A stretch of DNA of 64,000 nt from Roseovarius sp. S88 (GTDB lineage Bacteria > Pseudomonadota > Alphaproteobacteria > Rhodobacterales > Rhodobacteraceae): positions 1 to 64,000 of the forward strand of contig NZ_CP146070.1 in the NCBI RefSeq assembly GCF_037023735.1, written 5' to 3'. The notes below the pieces were generated by a model that searched no databases, was not told the DNA's origin, and saw nothing but the letters and a program-made list of their open reading frames with translations. Below are positions 24,601 through 32,824 of the stretch, piece by piece (the stretch's first letter is position 1; the number at the start of each line of letters is the position of its first letter). The translations under genes and the position numbers were made by a program.

Positions 24601-25668
24601 TTAGTCAGCAATGCACCACATACGATATCGCCCGTGCCCAGTCACCTCGCGGATCAAACCGCTTTCTTCCATCCACGCCAGATTTCGCTGAACAGCGGAG
24701 CGACTCGCTCTGGTCATGGCCTCAGCCATTGGGGCGGAGACCAGAGGCCACTCCGTAAGAACCTTTCGCAAGGCGGCTGGCGTCCGACCAGACAGTTGCT
24801 CCATGACGTTTTCTGCCCGCCCGTTCCACGCTTCAATATCATCAAGCGTTCGCATCGCCGCCAGAATTGCGCTGTTCATCCCATCCAACCAGCGTGCCAA
24901 GCGTTCGGCTGGCAAACCCGACACACGCAGCCCCCCTGCCCCGCCCATGGCGAGCGGCGCGAAGATGACGCCGCTTCCATCGCTGGCCGCGAACCTGGAC
25001 GCGGTGACGGCGGCTTCTATCTGATCGCTGTGCTGTCCGAGGCCGGCCAGGCTCCAGAGATGAAAGCCCATGCAAGCCCGCGTGATTGGGTGGAGTTGGG
25101 TTGCTGCCGCCATTACGTCCAACCATCCGCCCGCGCGATCTTCGAAACGCTCAGCGCTGCCTTCAATGTTCTCGGGATCCCGGCGATCCAAGAAGGCGGC
25201 CAAGTCAGCCTTCGGTCCGGGACCGCCTGTCAGGCGCCGAACAGCCCATCCAACTCTTGCTAGGGCATTTGGGTCATCCTGTGCACCTGATAGCCGCATC
25301 GATATCCAGAGCGCCAGACGATCAGAACTCACCCTATCCCCTGCGACCCAGCTGAGGTTCGCTGCCTCGATCAAAGCGAGGCGATGCCGCCAGCCTTTGG
25401 GGCCGCGCAGCAGCCGGTCATCCAGAGCACCCAGACGTCCGGCAACCCGTGCCAGTCGCGCAGCGTGAACGCTTTCTGCCTTTGCCCAGTCTTCGATGAC
25501 CGCAGTGTCGGGCGGTTCTGCCCGTGGCCCGGGAGGCAAATCATCTGGTTCTTCATCGAGTGGTCCCGGCAGAAACCAGAGATCCTCTTCGTGAGCTTCT
25601 TCATCCTCCTCGGTGGTGATGAGGGGGTCATCGAAATCATCAGTCAAAGCGGATGCTTGGGGCTTCAT
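24601..25668 (-). CDS. HTH protein of unknown function (DUF1612/RHE_PE00001-like)
   Basis: A 355-aa protein. The N terminus is acidic (TTEEDEEAHEEDL), the middle has LDDRLLRGPKGW and helical repeats, and the C terminus carries a winged-helix segment (MTRASRSAVQRNLAWMEES then GLIREVTGHGRYRMW). The layout resembles plasmid-borne DUF1612-type proteins of Rhizobiales and Rhodobacteraceae, but this is from memory and uncertain. A perfect 10-bp inverted repeat touches its start codon. It lies close to the serine recombinase and repABC. Confidence 0.65.
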   Translation of the reverse strand: MKPQASALTDDFDDPLITTEEDEEAHEEDLWFLPGPLDEEPDDLPPGPRAEPPDTAVIEDWAKAESVHAARLARVAGRLGALDDRLLRGPKGWRHRLALIEAANLSWVAGDRVSSDRLALWISMRLSGAQDDPNALARVGWAVRRLTGGPGPKADLAAFLDRRDPENIEGSAERFEDRAGGWLDVMAAATQLHPITRACMGFHLWSLAGLGQHSDQIEAAVTASRFAASDGSGVIFAPLAMGGAGGLRVSGLPAERLARWLDGMNSAILAAMRTLDDIEAWNGRAENVMEQLSGRTPAALRKVLTEWPLVSAPMAEAMTRASRSAVQRNLAWMEESGLIREVTGHGRYRMWCIAD

Positions 25669-25696
25669 ATGTGCAAAATACTGTTCTTTTGCACAT
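25669..25696 (-). promoter_or_regulatory. Operator-like inverted repeat at the start codon
   Basis: Arms ATGTGCAAAA (25669-25678) and TTTTGCACAT (25687-25696) are perfect over 10 bp with an 8-bp loop and abut the ATG of the gene ending at 25668. It could be an operator for that HTH protein or an mRNA hairpin hiding its ribosome-binding site. Confidence 0.55.
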
Positions 25697-25839
25697 TACC
25701 CAAGTGATTTTGTGGCGGCTGCCTTTACTCTTTATATAGTATGCGCACGCGACTGCAGGTGGAACCTCTCAGATCGCGCACAGCGCAAGGAAACCAAGGG
25801 TTTTTAGACGAGTGCGACGAGAGAGCACCTACTTGCATT

Positions 25840-25865
25840 CGTTTACAAACGGTCGTTTATTAGCG
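25840..25865. repeat. Two related 12-mers upstream of the serine recombinase
   Basis: CGTTTACAAACG (25840-25851) is a near-perfect dyad and is followed 2 nt later by CGTTTATTAGCG (25854-25865), 8 of 12 bases alike. The pair lies 30-55 nt upstream of the recombinase start and could be part of a res site or its operator. Confidence 0.35.
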
Positions 25866-25894
25866 ATAGATAGAACTGCAAAAAGACTGTTTTG

Positions 25895-26803
25895 ATGCCC
25901 CTGATCGGTTATGCCCGCGTATCGACCGAAGACCAGACCCCCCTGCCCCAGTCGCAGGCCCTGAAATCCGCAGGCTGCGCCGAAATCCATGAAGAACAGG
26001 CCTCGGGCGGCAATCGTGCGCGGCCGGTGCTTGCGCGGGTGTTGGAGCGCATCGGCAAGGGCGACACGCTGGTGGTCGTGCGGATTGACCGCCTCGCGCG
26101 ATCCCTGTCGCATCTGCTGGAGGTGATCGAGCGGCTGGAGGCCAAGGGGGCGTTCTTTCGTTCCATTCAGGACCCGATCGACACCGGATCCCCGCAAGGC
26201 AAGTTCACGCTGCAGGTCTTGGGCGCTGCGGCCGAGTTCGAGCGCGCCCTGATCCGGGAACGCACCAAGGCCGGCCTCGCCAGCGCGCGCACAAAGGGCC
26301 GCGTGGGTGGGAACCCTGGACTGCGTGCCAAAGACCCTGCTGCTCTTCGCAAAGTGCGGCTGGCGCGACAGGACGGCTACATGGAGCGTTTGAACGAGAC
26401 GGCACAAGATTGGGTGCCCCACGTGCGCCGGTTGCGACCCGGCTTGGCTTGGGAGGACGTGCTGCGCATCATCAACGGCCCCTTGCCCAAGGCGCGTCGC
26501 TGGACCCAAAGCCGCCTGCTGCGCGCTGTGAAGGCCTATGTCCGCGACGGCTTCCTGCCTACCGAGGTGCTGTCCCGCGCCGGGCGCCGCGAAACCGACG
26601 ACCGTCTGCCCGCCATCGTCGCCGGCATCAAGGGCGCGGACCCCGACATCACGCTTCAGGCGATCTGCACCCGGCTGGAAGCGATGCGCGAACGCACGCC
26701 TCGTGGCCGAACAAGATGGCAGCCGTCTTCGGTGAAAATGCTGTTGGAGCGGGCGGAACGACTTGGCCTCATGCCGTACGAATCGAGCCAAGATCAGATG
26801 TAG
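25895..26803 (+). CDS. Serine recombinase (resolvase/invertase family)
   Basis: A 302-aa site-specific recombinase. The N-terminal catalytic domain starts LIGYARVSTEDQ with the nucleophilic Ser, then VVVRIDRLARSL and GAAAEFERALIRERT, ending with the arm KGRVGG at about residue 135. The C-terminal 150 residues are longer than a plain Tn3 resolvase HTH and contain repeated basic helices. Next to repABC it most likely resolves plasmid multimers, though a role in moving the neighbouring region is possible. Confidence 0.9.
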   Translation: MPLIGYARVSTEDQTPLPQSQALKSAGCAEIHEEQASGGNRARPVLARVLERIGKGDTLVVVRIDRLARSLSHLLEVIERLEAKGAFFRSIQDPIDTGSPQGKFTLQVLGAAAEFERALIRERTKAGLASARTKGRVGGNPGLRAKDPAALRKVRLARQDGYMERLNETAQDWVPHVRRLRPGLAWEDVLRIINGPLPKARRWTQSRLLRAVKAYVRDGFLPTEVLSRAGRRETDDRLPAIVAGIKGADPDITLQAICTRLEAMRERTPRGRTRWQPSSVKMLLERAERLGLMPYESSQDQM

Positions 26804-26976
26804 CTTCTGACCCGAATCCAAAAATTTCACCGGGAGAAAACTCCGCAGGAGGCAGAAAGTGCCATTAGTTGTTTGGGGTTAGCTGCTAATGTGCCAACTC
26901 AACAGAGTAGCGGCTCGATTCGGTTAGATCTGCATTTAATATATCTATATCAATGACTTGCTGAGTTTTTTATACA

Positions 26977-26996
26977 ACAACACCTATAGGTGTTGT
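26977..26996. promoter_or_regulatory. 20-bp perfect palindrome upstream of repA
   Basis: ACAACACCTATAGGTGTTGT is fully self-complementary and lies 148 nt before the repA start. In repABC plasmids RepA represses its own operon from a palindrome in this region, so an operator is likely. The 340-bp stretch 26804-27143 has no other gene and is visibly AT-rich around 26930-26980. Confidence 0.6.
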
Positions 26997-27002
26997 GGAT
27001 AA
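26994..27002 (-). promoter_or_regulatory. DnaA box
   Basis: The minus strand reads TTATCCACA, the strict DnaA-box consensus. It overlaps the last bases of the repA-proximal palindrome, which could couple initiator binding to repA repression. One box is weak evidence alone; repABC origins usually lie within repC. Confidence 0.4.
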
Positions 27003-27143
27003 CTTTCACACTACATTTAGATTCTTCTTGCCGGACTCACTGGATCGTGGCATTCCCATTCTGACGGCAAAACGCGTCAGACACGCTGTACACCGTCAGA
27101 ATGACTAAGAGCCTCAACAGAGGCCGAGAGTGGGCGGCAGGAC

Positions 27144-28343
27144 ATGGATGATCGTAACAATGGATATACGCAAGGCATAGGCTCTTCCGATATCGGAGCA
27201 TTTGCCGACAATCTGGCTGAGTCTTTGGATCGCCAGATGAAGATCGCTTTCGAACCCGAAGAACGAAAGTCCCTACGCCGCTTCAGTTCCACCGAAGTCG
27301 CCGGCCTCCTGCGCGTAAGCACATCTAACCTGCGCAACCGGCACAAGGACGGCAGCTTCCCGGAAGTGCATACAGACAACCGCGGACACCGGTTCTACAC
27401 AGCCCAAGAGATTGATGAGTTGCGCGATGTCCTTGGACGCACTGGAAAGAACGCAGAAAGCTACCGCCCAGGTCGACGTGATGGCGATCGTCTCCAGGTG
27501 ATATCCGTCGTCAACTTCAAAGGCGGTTCATCAAAGACTACTGCAACGATTCATCTTGCGCAAAGGTATGCCTTGCGCGGTTACCGCGTGCTGGTCCTAG
27601 ACCTCGATCCGCAAGCAAGTTTGACCACGTTTTTCGGCTTTCGGCCCGAGCTTGAGTTCGCCGATGGCGGCACAATCTATGATGCTTTGAGATATGAGGA
27701 CCAAGTTCCTCTCTCGAACGTCATCCAAAAGACCTACTTCCATAAGCTCGACATGGTGCCCGCCGGTTTGATGCTCTCGGAGTACGAAACCGAGACCGCA
27801 AACGCTCTCGCCCGTCGCGTACAGCCCATCTTTGCAGAGCGCCTCGCCTTGGCGCTTGAAGAGGTTGAGGCAAACTACGACATCGTCCTGATCGACTGCC
27901 CGCCTCAGCTTGGGTTTCTAACCCTGACTGCGCTGGCAGCCTCGACGGGGCTTTTGGTTACCGTGGTACCTGGCATGCTTGACATCGCATCCATGAGCCA
28001 ATTCCTTAAGCTTGCTTCAGAAACGGTCAAGGCCGTGGAGGAAGCCATCGGTCGGCGTGTCACATGGGATTTTGTCAAGTTCCTGATTACCAGATATGAA
28101 CCGTCGGACGGTCCGCAGACCCAAATGGCAGGCTACCTGAGATCAATTCTGGCGGGTCAGGTCATGACAGAGCCGATGCTGAAGTCTACGGCGATCTCCG
28201 ACGCGGGGATGACCCAGCAGACCGTCTACGAAGTCGATCCAAGCCAATTCATCAGAAAGACAATTGATCGCGCCCTGACCAGCGTGAATGGCGTTGGCGA
28301 TGAGCTAGAGCAGACGATCCAAATGGCATGGGGGCGTCGCTGA
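27144..28343 (+). CDS. repA: Plasmid partition ATPase RepA (ParA family)
   Basis: A 399-aa RepA of the repABC type. The N-terminal 100 residues carry a MerR-like DNA-binding helix pair (STEVAGLLRVSTSNLRNR), typical of type Ia ParA proteins that repress their own promoter. The ATPase domain has the deviant Walker A FKGGSSKTTAT at about residue 130, LVLDLDPQASLT (Walker A') and IVLIDCPPQLGF (Walker B). It segregates plasmid copies and controls the operon. The stop overlaps the repB ATG (TGATG). Confidence 0.95.
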   Translation: MDDRNNGYTQGIGSSDIGAFADNLAESLDRQMKIAFEPEERKSLRRFSSTEVAGLLRVSTSNLRNRHKDGSFPEVHTDNRGHRFYTAQEIDELRDVLGRTGKNAESYRPGRRDGDRLQVISVVNFKGGSSKTTATIHLAQRYALRGYRVLVLDLDPQASLTTFFGFRPELEFADGGTIYDALRYEDQVPLSNVIQKTYFHKLDMVPAGLMLSEYETETANALARRVQPIFAERLALALEEVEANYDIVLIDCPPQLGFLTLTALAASTGLLVTVVPGMLDIASMSQFLKLASETVKAVEEAIGRRVTWDFVKFLITRYEPSDGPQTQMAGYLRSILAGQVMTEPMLKSTAISDAGMTQQTVYEVDPSQFIRKTIDRALTSVNGVGDELEQTIQMAWGRR

Positions 28344-29311
28344 TGGCCCGAAACATCTTCAACCAGCCTCCAAGGAATGAGACGGAGAGCGGAGCCCCCT
28401 CCCCTACCCCGTCAAAAGCGGCAAAGCTGCCGGGATCTGTTGGAGGATTGCGCGACTCTTTGCGCGAGATCACAGCAAACTCGATTCGCGATATCGAACC
28501 CGATCAGATTGACATGGATGGGCTGCGCGATCGGTTGGTGCTGGAAGATTCCAGTATCGATGAGTTGTCCGAGAGCATTCGCAAGCATGGCCAACAAGTG
28601 CCCATCATGGTCCGTCCATCAGCCCAACCGGACAGATACCGCATCATCTACGGCCGCCGCAGGCTTGCGGCGATCCGTAAGGTCGGTGGAACGGTCAAGG
28701 CAATTGTTCGAACCTTGGACGATGACGCATCTCTGATCGCTCAAGGCCAGGAGAACAACCTCAGGCTTGATCCGTCTTTTATAGAAAAGTCTATTTTTAT
28801 CAAAGAGATGCAAGAATCCGGGTACAAACCCGGTGTCATTCAAGATGCTCTAGGTCTGACCCGGCAAGGCGTATCCAACCACAGGGTCGTCATAGAACAA
28901 CTGCCAGACGGTCTTGTTCAACTCATCGGGCCAGCACATGGCATCGGACGACGGCAGTGGGGTGAGCTAGCTGCCTTATCGGTGAAGGTAGATTTGGTGG
29001 ACATCGCCAAAGAGGCGCTCGCCGCCCTGCCCGACGACACTCCTAGTTCCGAAAAGTTCCAAGCGGTCTATTCGGCTTGCTCGAGCAAAGCACGTAGCGA
29101 CAAGAAGCCGCCCAATCGTGGGCTGACTTCGGTCATCAATGATGAGAACGGCAGTTCATTGGGCACGCTGACAATCGATGAGAAGGCGATCGCTCTCAAG
29201 GTCACCAAGAAGGACAATCCAGAATTCGGCCAATGGCTCGAAGAACACGCGGAAGCTACGCTTTTGCAACTCTTCGTACAGTGGCGGAATGAGAGAGGCT
29301 CTGGGTCCTAA
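28343..29311 (+). CDS. repB: Plasmid partition protein RepB (ParB family)
   Basis: A 322-aa centromere-binding protein. The N-terminal ParB domain is seen in SSIDELSESIRKHGQQVPI and YRIIYGRRRLAAIRKVG, followed by an HTH (LGLTRQGVSNHRVVIEQL). It should bind the palindromes at 30606 and 30715. It overlaps repA by one base and is followed by a 238-nt gap to repC, where repABC plasmids encode an antisense RNA. Confidence 0.94.
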   Translation: MARNIFNQPPRNETESGAPSPTPSKAAKLPGSVGGLRDSLREITANSIRDIEPDQIDMDGLRDRLVLEDSSIDELSESIRKHGQQVPIMVRPSAQPDRYRIIYGRRRLAAIRKVGGTVKAIVRTLDDDASLIAQGQENNLRLDPSFIEKSIFIKEMQESGYKPGVIQDALGLTRQGVSNHRVVIEQLPDGLVQLIGPAHGIGRRQWGELAALSVKVDLVDIAKEALAALPDDTPSSEKFQAVYSACSSKARSDKKPPNRGLTSVINDENGSSLGTLTIDEKAIALKVTKKDNPEFGQWLEEHAEATLLQLFVQWRNERGSGS

Positions 29312-29549
29312 CCCAGGCCACACAGAGCAACACGAGCAGAGGAGAAAAGCGAAGACCCGAAAGAAAAGAGCCCCCCAAAGTTTCCCCTGGAGAGCCCTCA
29401 TCATCTGATTAGCATCTTTGATGTAGCAACCTCCAGCATACCGGTCAAGAGTCACCGATTCGGTGGACTGATATTTTTTGCCTTTTTCCGCGAAAATTCG
29501 AGGAAAGAGACGGGGAAGTTGTGGGCCGAACGGTCGTCGTGAACAAGCC
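29312..29549 (-). ncRNA. Predicted counter-transcribed RNA region between repB and repC
   Basis: Known repABC plasmids make a small antisense RNA from the minus strand of this gap that limits RepC synthesis. The gap here has the expected size, and no protein gene. I see AT-rich promoter-like sequence (GATATTTTTTGCC at 29470-29482) but cannot place the exact ends, so the coordinates are those of the gap. Confidence 0.35.
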
Positions 29550-30604
29550 ATGGCATTTACAAAACTCTCGATCGAAGCCGCAGGTGCTGATGCAACCCGC
29601 GGCTCATTTCCCCCATCTGAAACCGACGTCTGGACCATCTTCAGAGCCCTGAGAGATGCACGCAGCGTGTTTGGTCTACGTCCTGGCCACATACAGACAC
29701 TTCAAGCAATGCTCAGTTTTCTGAAACCTGGCCATGGCGAAACGGTTTTTGCGTCTAACAATTCACTTTGCCAGCGCGTTGGCGGAATCGACGAACGGAC
29801 ACTCCGAAGGCACATCAACCGCTTCGTTGAACTCGGATTCATCAAGCGCAATGACAGCTCGAACCGAAAGCGCTACCGCGTTCGCTCATCCGGCGGGGAG
29901 TGCATCAGTTTCGGATTGTCTCTCACCCCCTGCTCCAACGCGCGAGCGAGCTTATAGCCATCGCGCAAGAGATGGAGAATAACCGGCGAGATCGGATATT
30001 TGTCCGCAAACAGATCCTTACAAAGCTCGCCCATTTGGAAGAGCACGATCCTAGCAACGCATTCATCAACCACGCACGGAAAGCTCTACGCAGGAAGCTG
30101 AGCCTCCCCGAATACCACGCTCTGCTCGCCAATACAGATGCAGAATGCCAGAGTTTGTCTACCCCGGATGACCCGCCTGAAACTATGGAATTGCCCGCCA
30201 ATGACGGACAAACTGTCCGGCATCAATCTAAGTCTGAAGAAGAAAAAAAAGATTTAGATAGCAACATAGGCGATGAGGCCCTGAAACCAGACTTGCTGAC
30301 CTCAGTCTGCGATCAGGCGACATCGTTCTCCACAGAGAGACTTAGAAACTGGTTGGATATTGAAAACCATGCTCGAACACTTGCACCCATGATGGGCATA
30401 CACCCAGAAACTTTCGAGAAAGCCAAGAATGCTGTAGGAGCTCAGAAAGCGTCATGCGCGATCTTCATCATGTTACAGCTTGGAAAACGCATCAGGGATT
30501 TTGGGGCGTATTTTCACAGTATCACCCTGGGTCAAAGGCAAAACCAATTTGATCCATTAGCTTTGATCAAGCGACTGTCCGAAACCAATGAGCGAACTGT
30601 CTAA
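29550..30604 (+). pseudogene. repC: Replication initiator RepC, with -1 frameshift
   Basis: The reading frame from ATG 29550 encodes a RepC-type N terminus (LRPGHIQTLQAML, ASNNSLCQRVGG, ERTLRRHINRFVELGFI) but stops at 29955-29957. The continuation is in another frame to 30604 and reads PLLQRASELIAIAQEMENNRR onwards, a good RepC C-terminal part. The switch falls at a run of five C (29926-29930); one extra C would join SLTP to LLQR in a single frame of about 351 residues. RepC is the essential initiator, so this is a real mutation, a slippery site or a sequencing error. Confidence 0.85.
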
Positions 30605-30605
30605 T

Positions 30606-30621
30606 GTCCACCGCGGTGGAC
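30606..30621. repeat. parS-like palindrome, copy 1
   Basis: GTCCACCGCGGTGGAC, a perfect 16-bp palindrome starting 2 nt after the repC stop. It is identical to the copy at 30715-30730, in the size and position of parS sites bound by RepB in repABC plasmids. Confidence 0.8.
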
Positions 30622-30714
30622 TTCGAACAAGAAGCGGCGCTTGTGGCAACCAAAACTGCCCAAACGCACCTAGCGGCGCGTGGTGGTTCTTCAGTTTATC
30701 TCAGACCAGCAGAT

Positions 30715-30730
30715 GTCCACCGCGGTGGAC
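30715..30730. repeat. parS-like palindrome, copy 2
   Basis: GTCCACCGCGGTGGAC again; here the flanking bases T and A extend the palindrome to 18 bp. The start-to-start distance from copy 1 is 109 bp, about ten helical turns. Confidence 0.8.
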
Positions 30731-30816
30731 AAGTGACACACGAGCAAGCCTTGATGAAAATCTCGCAGCTCATGGAAGAAATCGGCGGCCAAGCATCAAA
30801 ACCTAAATCCCTAAAG

Positions 30817-32019
30817 TTATTGTGGGAGGTCACCATCTCCAAAGAGGTTTGGAAAGAGCCGCTCTCGATAATCCAACGGAAACGCCAACCGGACTGGCGT
30901 CTTCGGCGAGGCGGAAGTCAGATATCCGGCGGCGGTCAGTTTACTCAGCGTGTTGCGAGCAGTACGCTCGGACGTCTTGAGCACAATCTGCGCATCGCCT
31001 CGTTCCAGTCCGCCATGCCGAAGAACCGCCGAGATTAGTTCCGGCGCTCGCTTGTCATCGATGGTATCTGCAACAAGACGACGATACCGTTGGTCGAGTC
31101 CGCCGAGATCGAACAATCTTGCTGAGAAGGTGATCTGGTCGAGCGTTACCTTTAGGAACCATTCACTGAACGTCTTCAGTGCGGCTTCTGACAGGTTCCC
31201 CCGTCCGTCGCGGTCTCCGCGGCGTGGACTATCGGCCAGATCCATCATCCGTTTGTACTCGCCCCGATCGGTTAGCCCGCGGGCCAGCCCACGTGATACG
31301 GACCAGAGCCCTTGGCCACCAATCCCCGCTGTGAGGGCCATGGCATGAGACATCAGTCTGCTGACACGGCCGTTACCATCCGGGAAAGGGTGGATGTAGT
31401 TGAGCCGGTGATGTGCAGAGGCGATCGCGATGATCCGTCCGCTCGAAGACCGCGCCGCAATCTGAAATCGTTTGTCGAAATGGTCCATGAATGCCGCGAC
31501 GCGCGACGATGAAGGAGGTAGGTGGCGCCCGACCGCAACTTCCCGATCGTCATCCTGGCGCATGCGTCCCGGAACGATGGGCTCGTGTGTGCCGTCGGGA
31601 TGTTCGATGACCCGAAACTCATCCGGCATCTCGTCGTAGAAGCTCTTATGGACCCAAGTCAGGAATTCGACGGATGTGGGGCGGGGCAGGGCGCCTATGC
31701 GATGCATCTCGTCGATGGCCCGTTGAACGATGACGTGCGCTCGGGCCTCAAGGGCGAGGGGACGGGTTTCTTCCTCAAGCTCGGCACCAGCCAGCGCCCT
31801 TTCGATGTCGCGGGGGCGCGTGTTGTGTCCTTCGATCAGGTTGGAGTAGTAGCAGTTCATCACACGGACGAGATCGGCAAGTTCGGCTGCGCTGTCAGGA
31901 TGCAACCCTTGTCCCAGCCCGGTGGCTTCCCTCTGGATGTCGACCGAAAGGTCTGCCAGTTCTGTGGGAATATGCTCCTCGAAGAAGCAGGGTTCGATCC
32001 TGGCGGGTGTTTCCAGCAT
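30817..32019 (-). CDS. Fic-family AMP-transferase
   Basis: A 400-aa Fic protein. The N-terminal Fic_N part carries the inhibitory motif SNLIEGHN (about residue 58; form [S/T]xxxE[G/N]), which blocks the ATP site in cis. The catalytic loop HPFPDGNGR is at about residue 209, and a winged-helix domain follows near the end (VLKTSERTARNTLSKLTAAGYL). It would transfer AMP from ATP to a Tyr, Ser or Thr of a target protein. The ATG at 32019 is preferred; the open frame extends far upstream but that part lacks Fic similarity. Next to parS, it may act in plasmid maintenance. Confidence 0.9.
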   Translation of the reverse strand: MLETPARIEPCFFEEHIPTELADLSVDIQREATGLGQGLHPDSAAELADLVRVMNCYYSNLIEGHNTRPRDIERALAGAELEEETRPLALEARAHVIVQRAIDEMHRIGALPRPTSVEFLTWVHKSFYDEMPDEFRVIEHPDGTHEPIVPGRMRQDDDREVAVGRHLPPSSSRVAAFMDHFDKRFQIAARSSSGRIIAIASAHHRLNYIHPFPDGNGRVSRLMSHAMALTAGIGGQGLWSVSRGLARGLTDRGEYKRMMDLADSPRRGDRDGRGNLSEAALKTFSEWFLKVTLDQITFSARLFDLGGLDQRYRRLVADTIDDKRAPELISAVLRHGGLERGDAQIVLKTSERTARNTLSKLTAAGYLTSASPKTPVRLAFPLDYRERLFPNLFGDGDLPQ

Positions 32020-32297
32020 TTTTGCCGATCTTCCATGTTTGCAAAGTAATTGAAAAATAAACACATTTCGTACTTTCAAGCAAGGTTTTGCCGATATGCG
32101 TTGCCGATCTTGCCTGCCGATCTGGAATTGCTGCATGAAATCAATGGCTTCGGCAGAAGGGCCGGGCTTTCCGGTTTTGTTGTGTGCCCAAAGGGGCCGG
32201 AAAAAGAGAAAGTGTCCTTCGGGTTTTGTGACTGACGGATGAGGGCCTTTGGGGTCCCTCAGATGGGTCCGGGCCGGGTTCCGGTCTGCCGTTCCTG

Positions 32298-32465
32298 ATG
32301 AAGGGCATTCCGATGCAAACAGGTGTCTTGCGCGTGTTGCGCGCGACCGCTGCCTGGTGGTGGCGACACAAGGAACTACGCCGAACCGGCCAGACGGGGC
32401 AGGCACAACGGCTCGAGCGCGAGACCGTCCTGCGTGATCTCGGCTATCTGAAGCAGGCGGCGTAA
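32298..32465 (+). CDS. Small basic hypothetical protein
   Basis: A 55-aa frame (50 aa if started at ATG 32313, which has AAGG 8 nt upstream). The peptide is basic and Trp-rich in one patch (TAAWWWRHKELRR) and ends RDLGYLKQAA. No family is recognised. The frame ends exactly where the next open frame begins (TAA then TTG). Coding status is uncertain. Confidence 0.4.
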   Translation: MKGIPMQTGVLRVLRATAAWWWRHKELRRTGQTGQAQRLERETVLRDLGYLKQAA

Positions 32466-32783
32466 TTGCCAAACGCGCACGTGATCTGCGGAGAGGGCGG
32501 GACTTTCCTCCATCTTGGTTGGACCACCGTGTCGACCTTCGCGCCGATCGAGCGCTTTCCCTTGGCCACCCTTGCGGTCGCACGAGGGACCCCATTCATC
32601 GATATCCGACCCGTCACCGATGTCATCGCCTTCGCGAACCTGCCGCGGGTGGCGCGGGACGGATCGATCGACCCTGAACCTTGCGGCCCTGGCAGGTCCG
32701 TGTCGCTGACCACCTACATCGACATGGTCGAAGCCCTCGGTGCCAGGATCGCCAACGATCCGCGCCCCTGTCGGTCAACCTAG
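32466..32783 (+). CDS. Hypothetical protein, possible plasmid accessory gene
   Basis: A 105-aa frame with a TTG start immediately after the previous stop. The translation looks protein-like (HVICGEGGTFLHLGW, FIDIRPVTDVIAFANLP, LTTYIDMVEALGARI) but matches no family I know. It lies upstream of the ArdC-like gene, in the same direction. The opposite strand also has a frame of similar length, so this is tentative. Confidence 0.4.
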   Translation: MPNAHVICGEGGTFLHLGWTTVSTFAPIERFPLATLAVARGTPFIDIRPVTDVIAFANLPRVARDGSIDPEPCGPGRSVSLTTYIDMVEALGARIANDPRPCRST

Positions 32784-32824
32784 TCACCACTCCCTCTCAC
32801 CAAAACTCGAAAAGGAGGCCAGCC

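Noticed and set aside
25829..26830. 333-codon open frame opposite the serine recombinase
   Set aside because: The recombinase catalytic motifs are intact on the + strand; the other frame is a shadow.
32020..32595. N-terminal extension of the Fic frame
   Set aside because: The extension is Arg/Ser-rich without Fic similarity; ATG 32019 opens directly into the Fic_N region.
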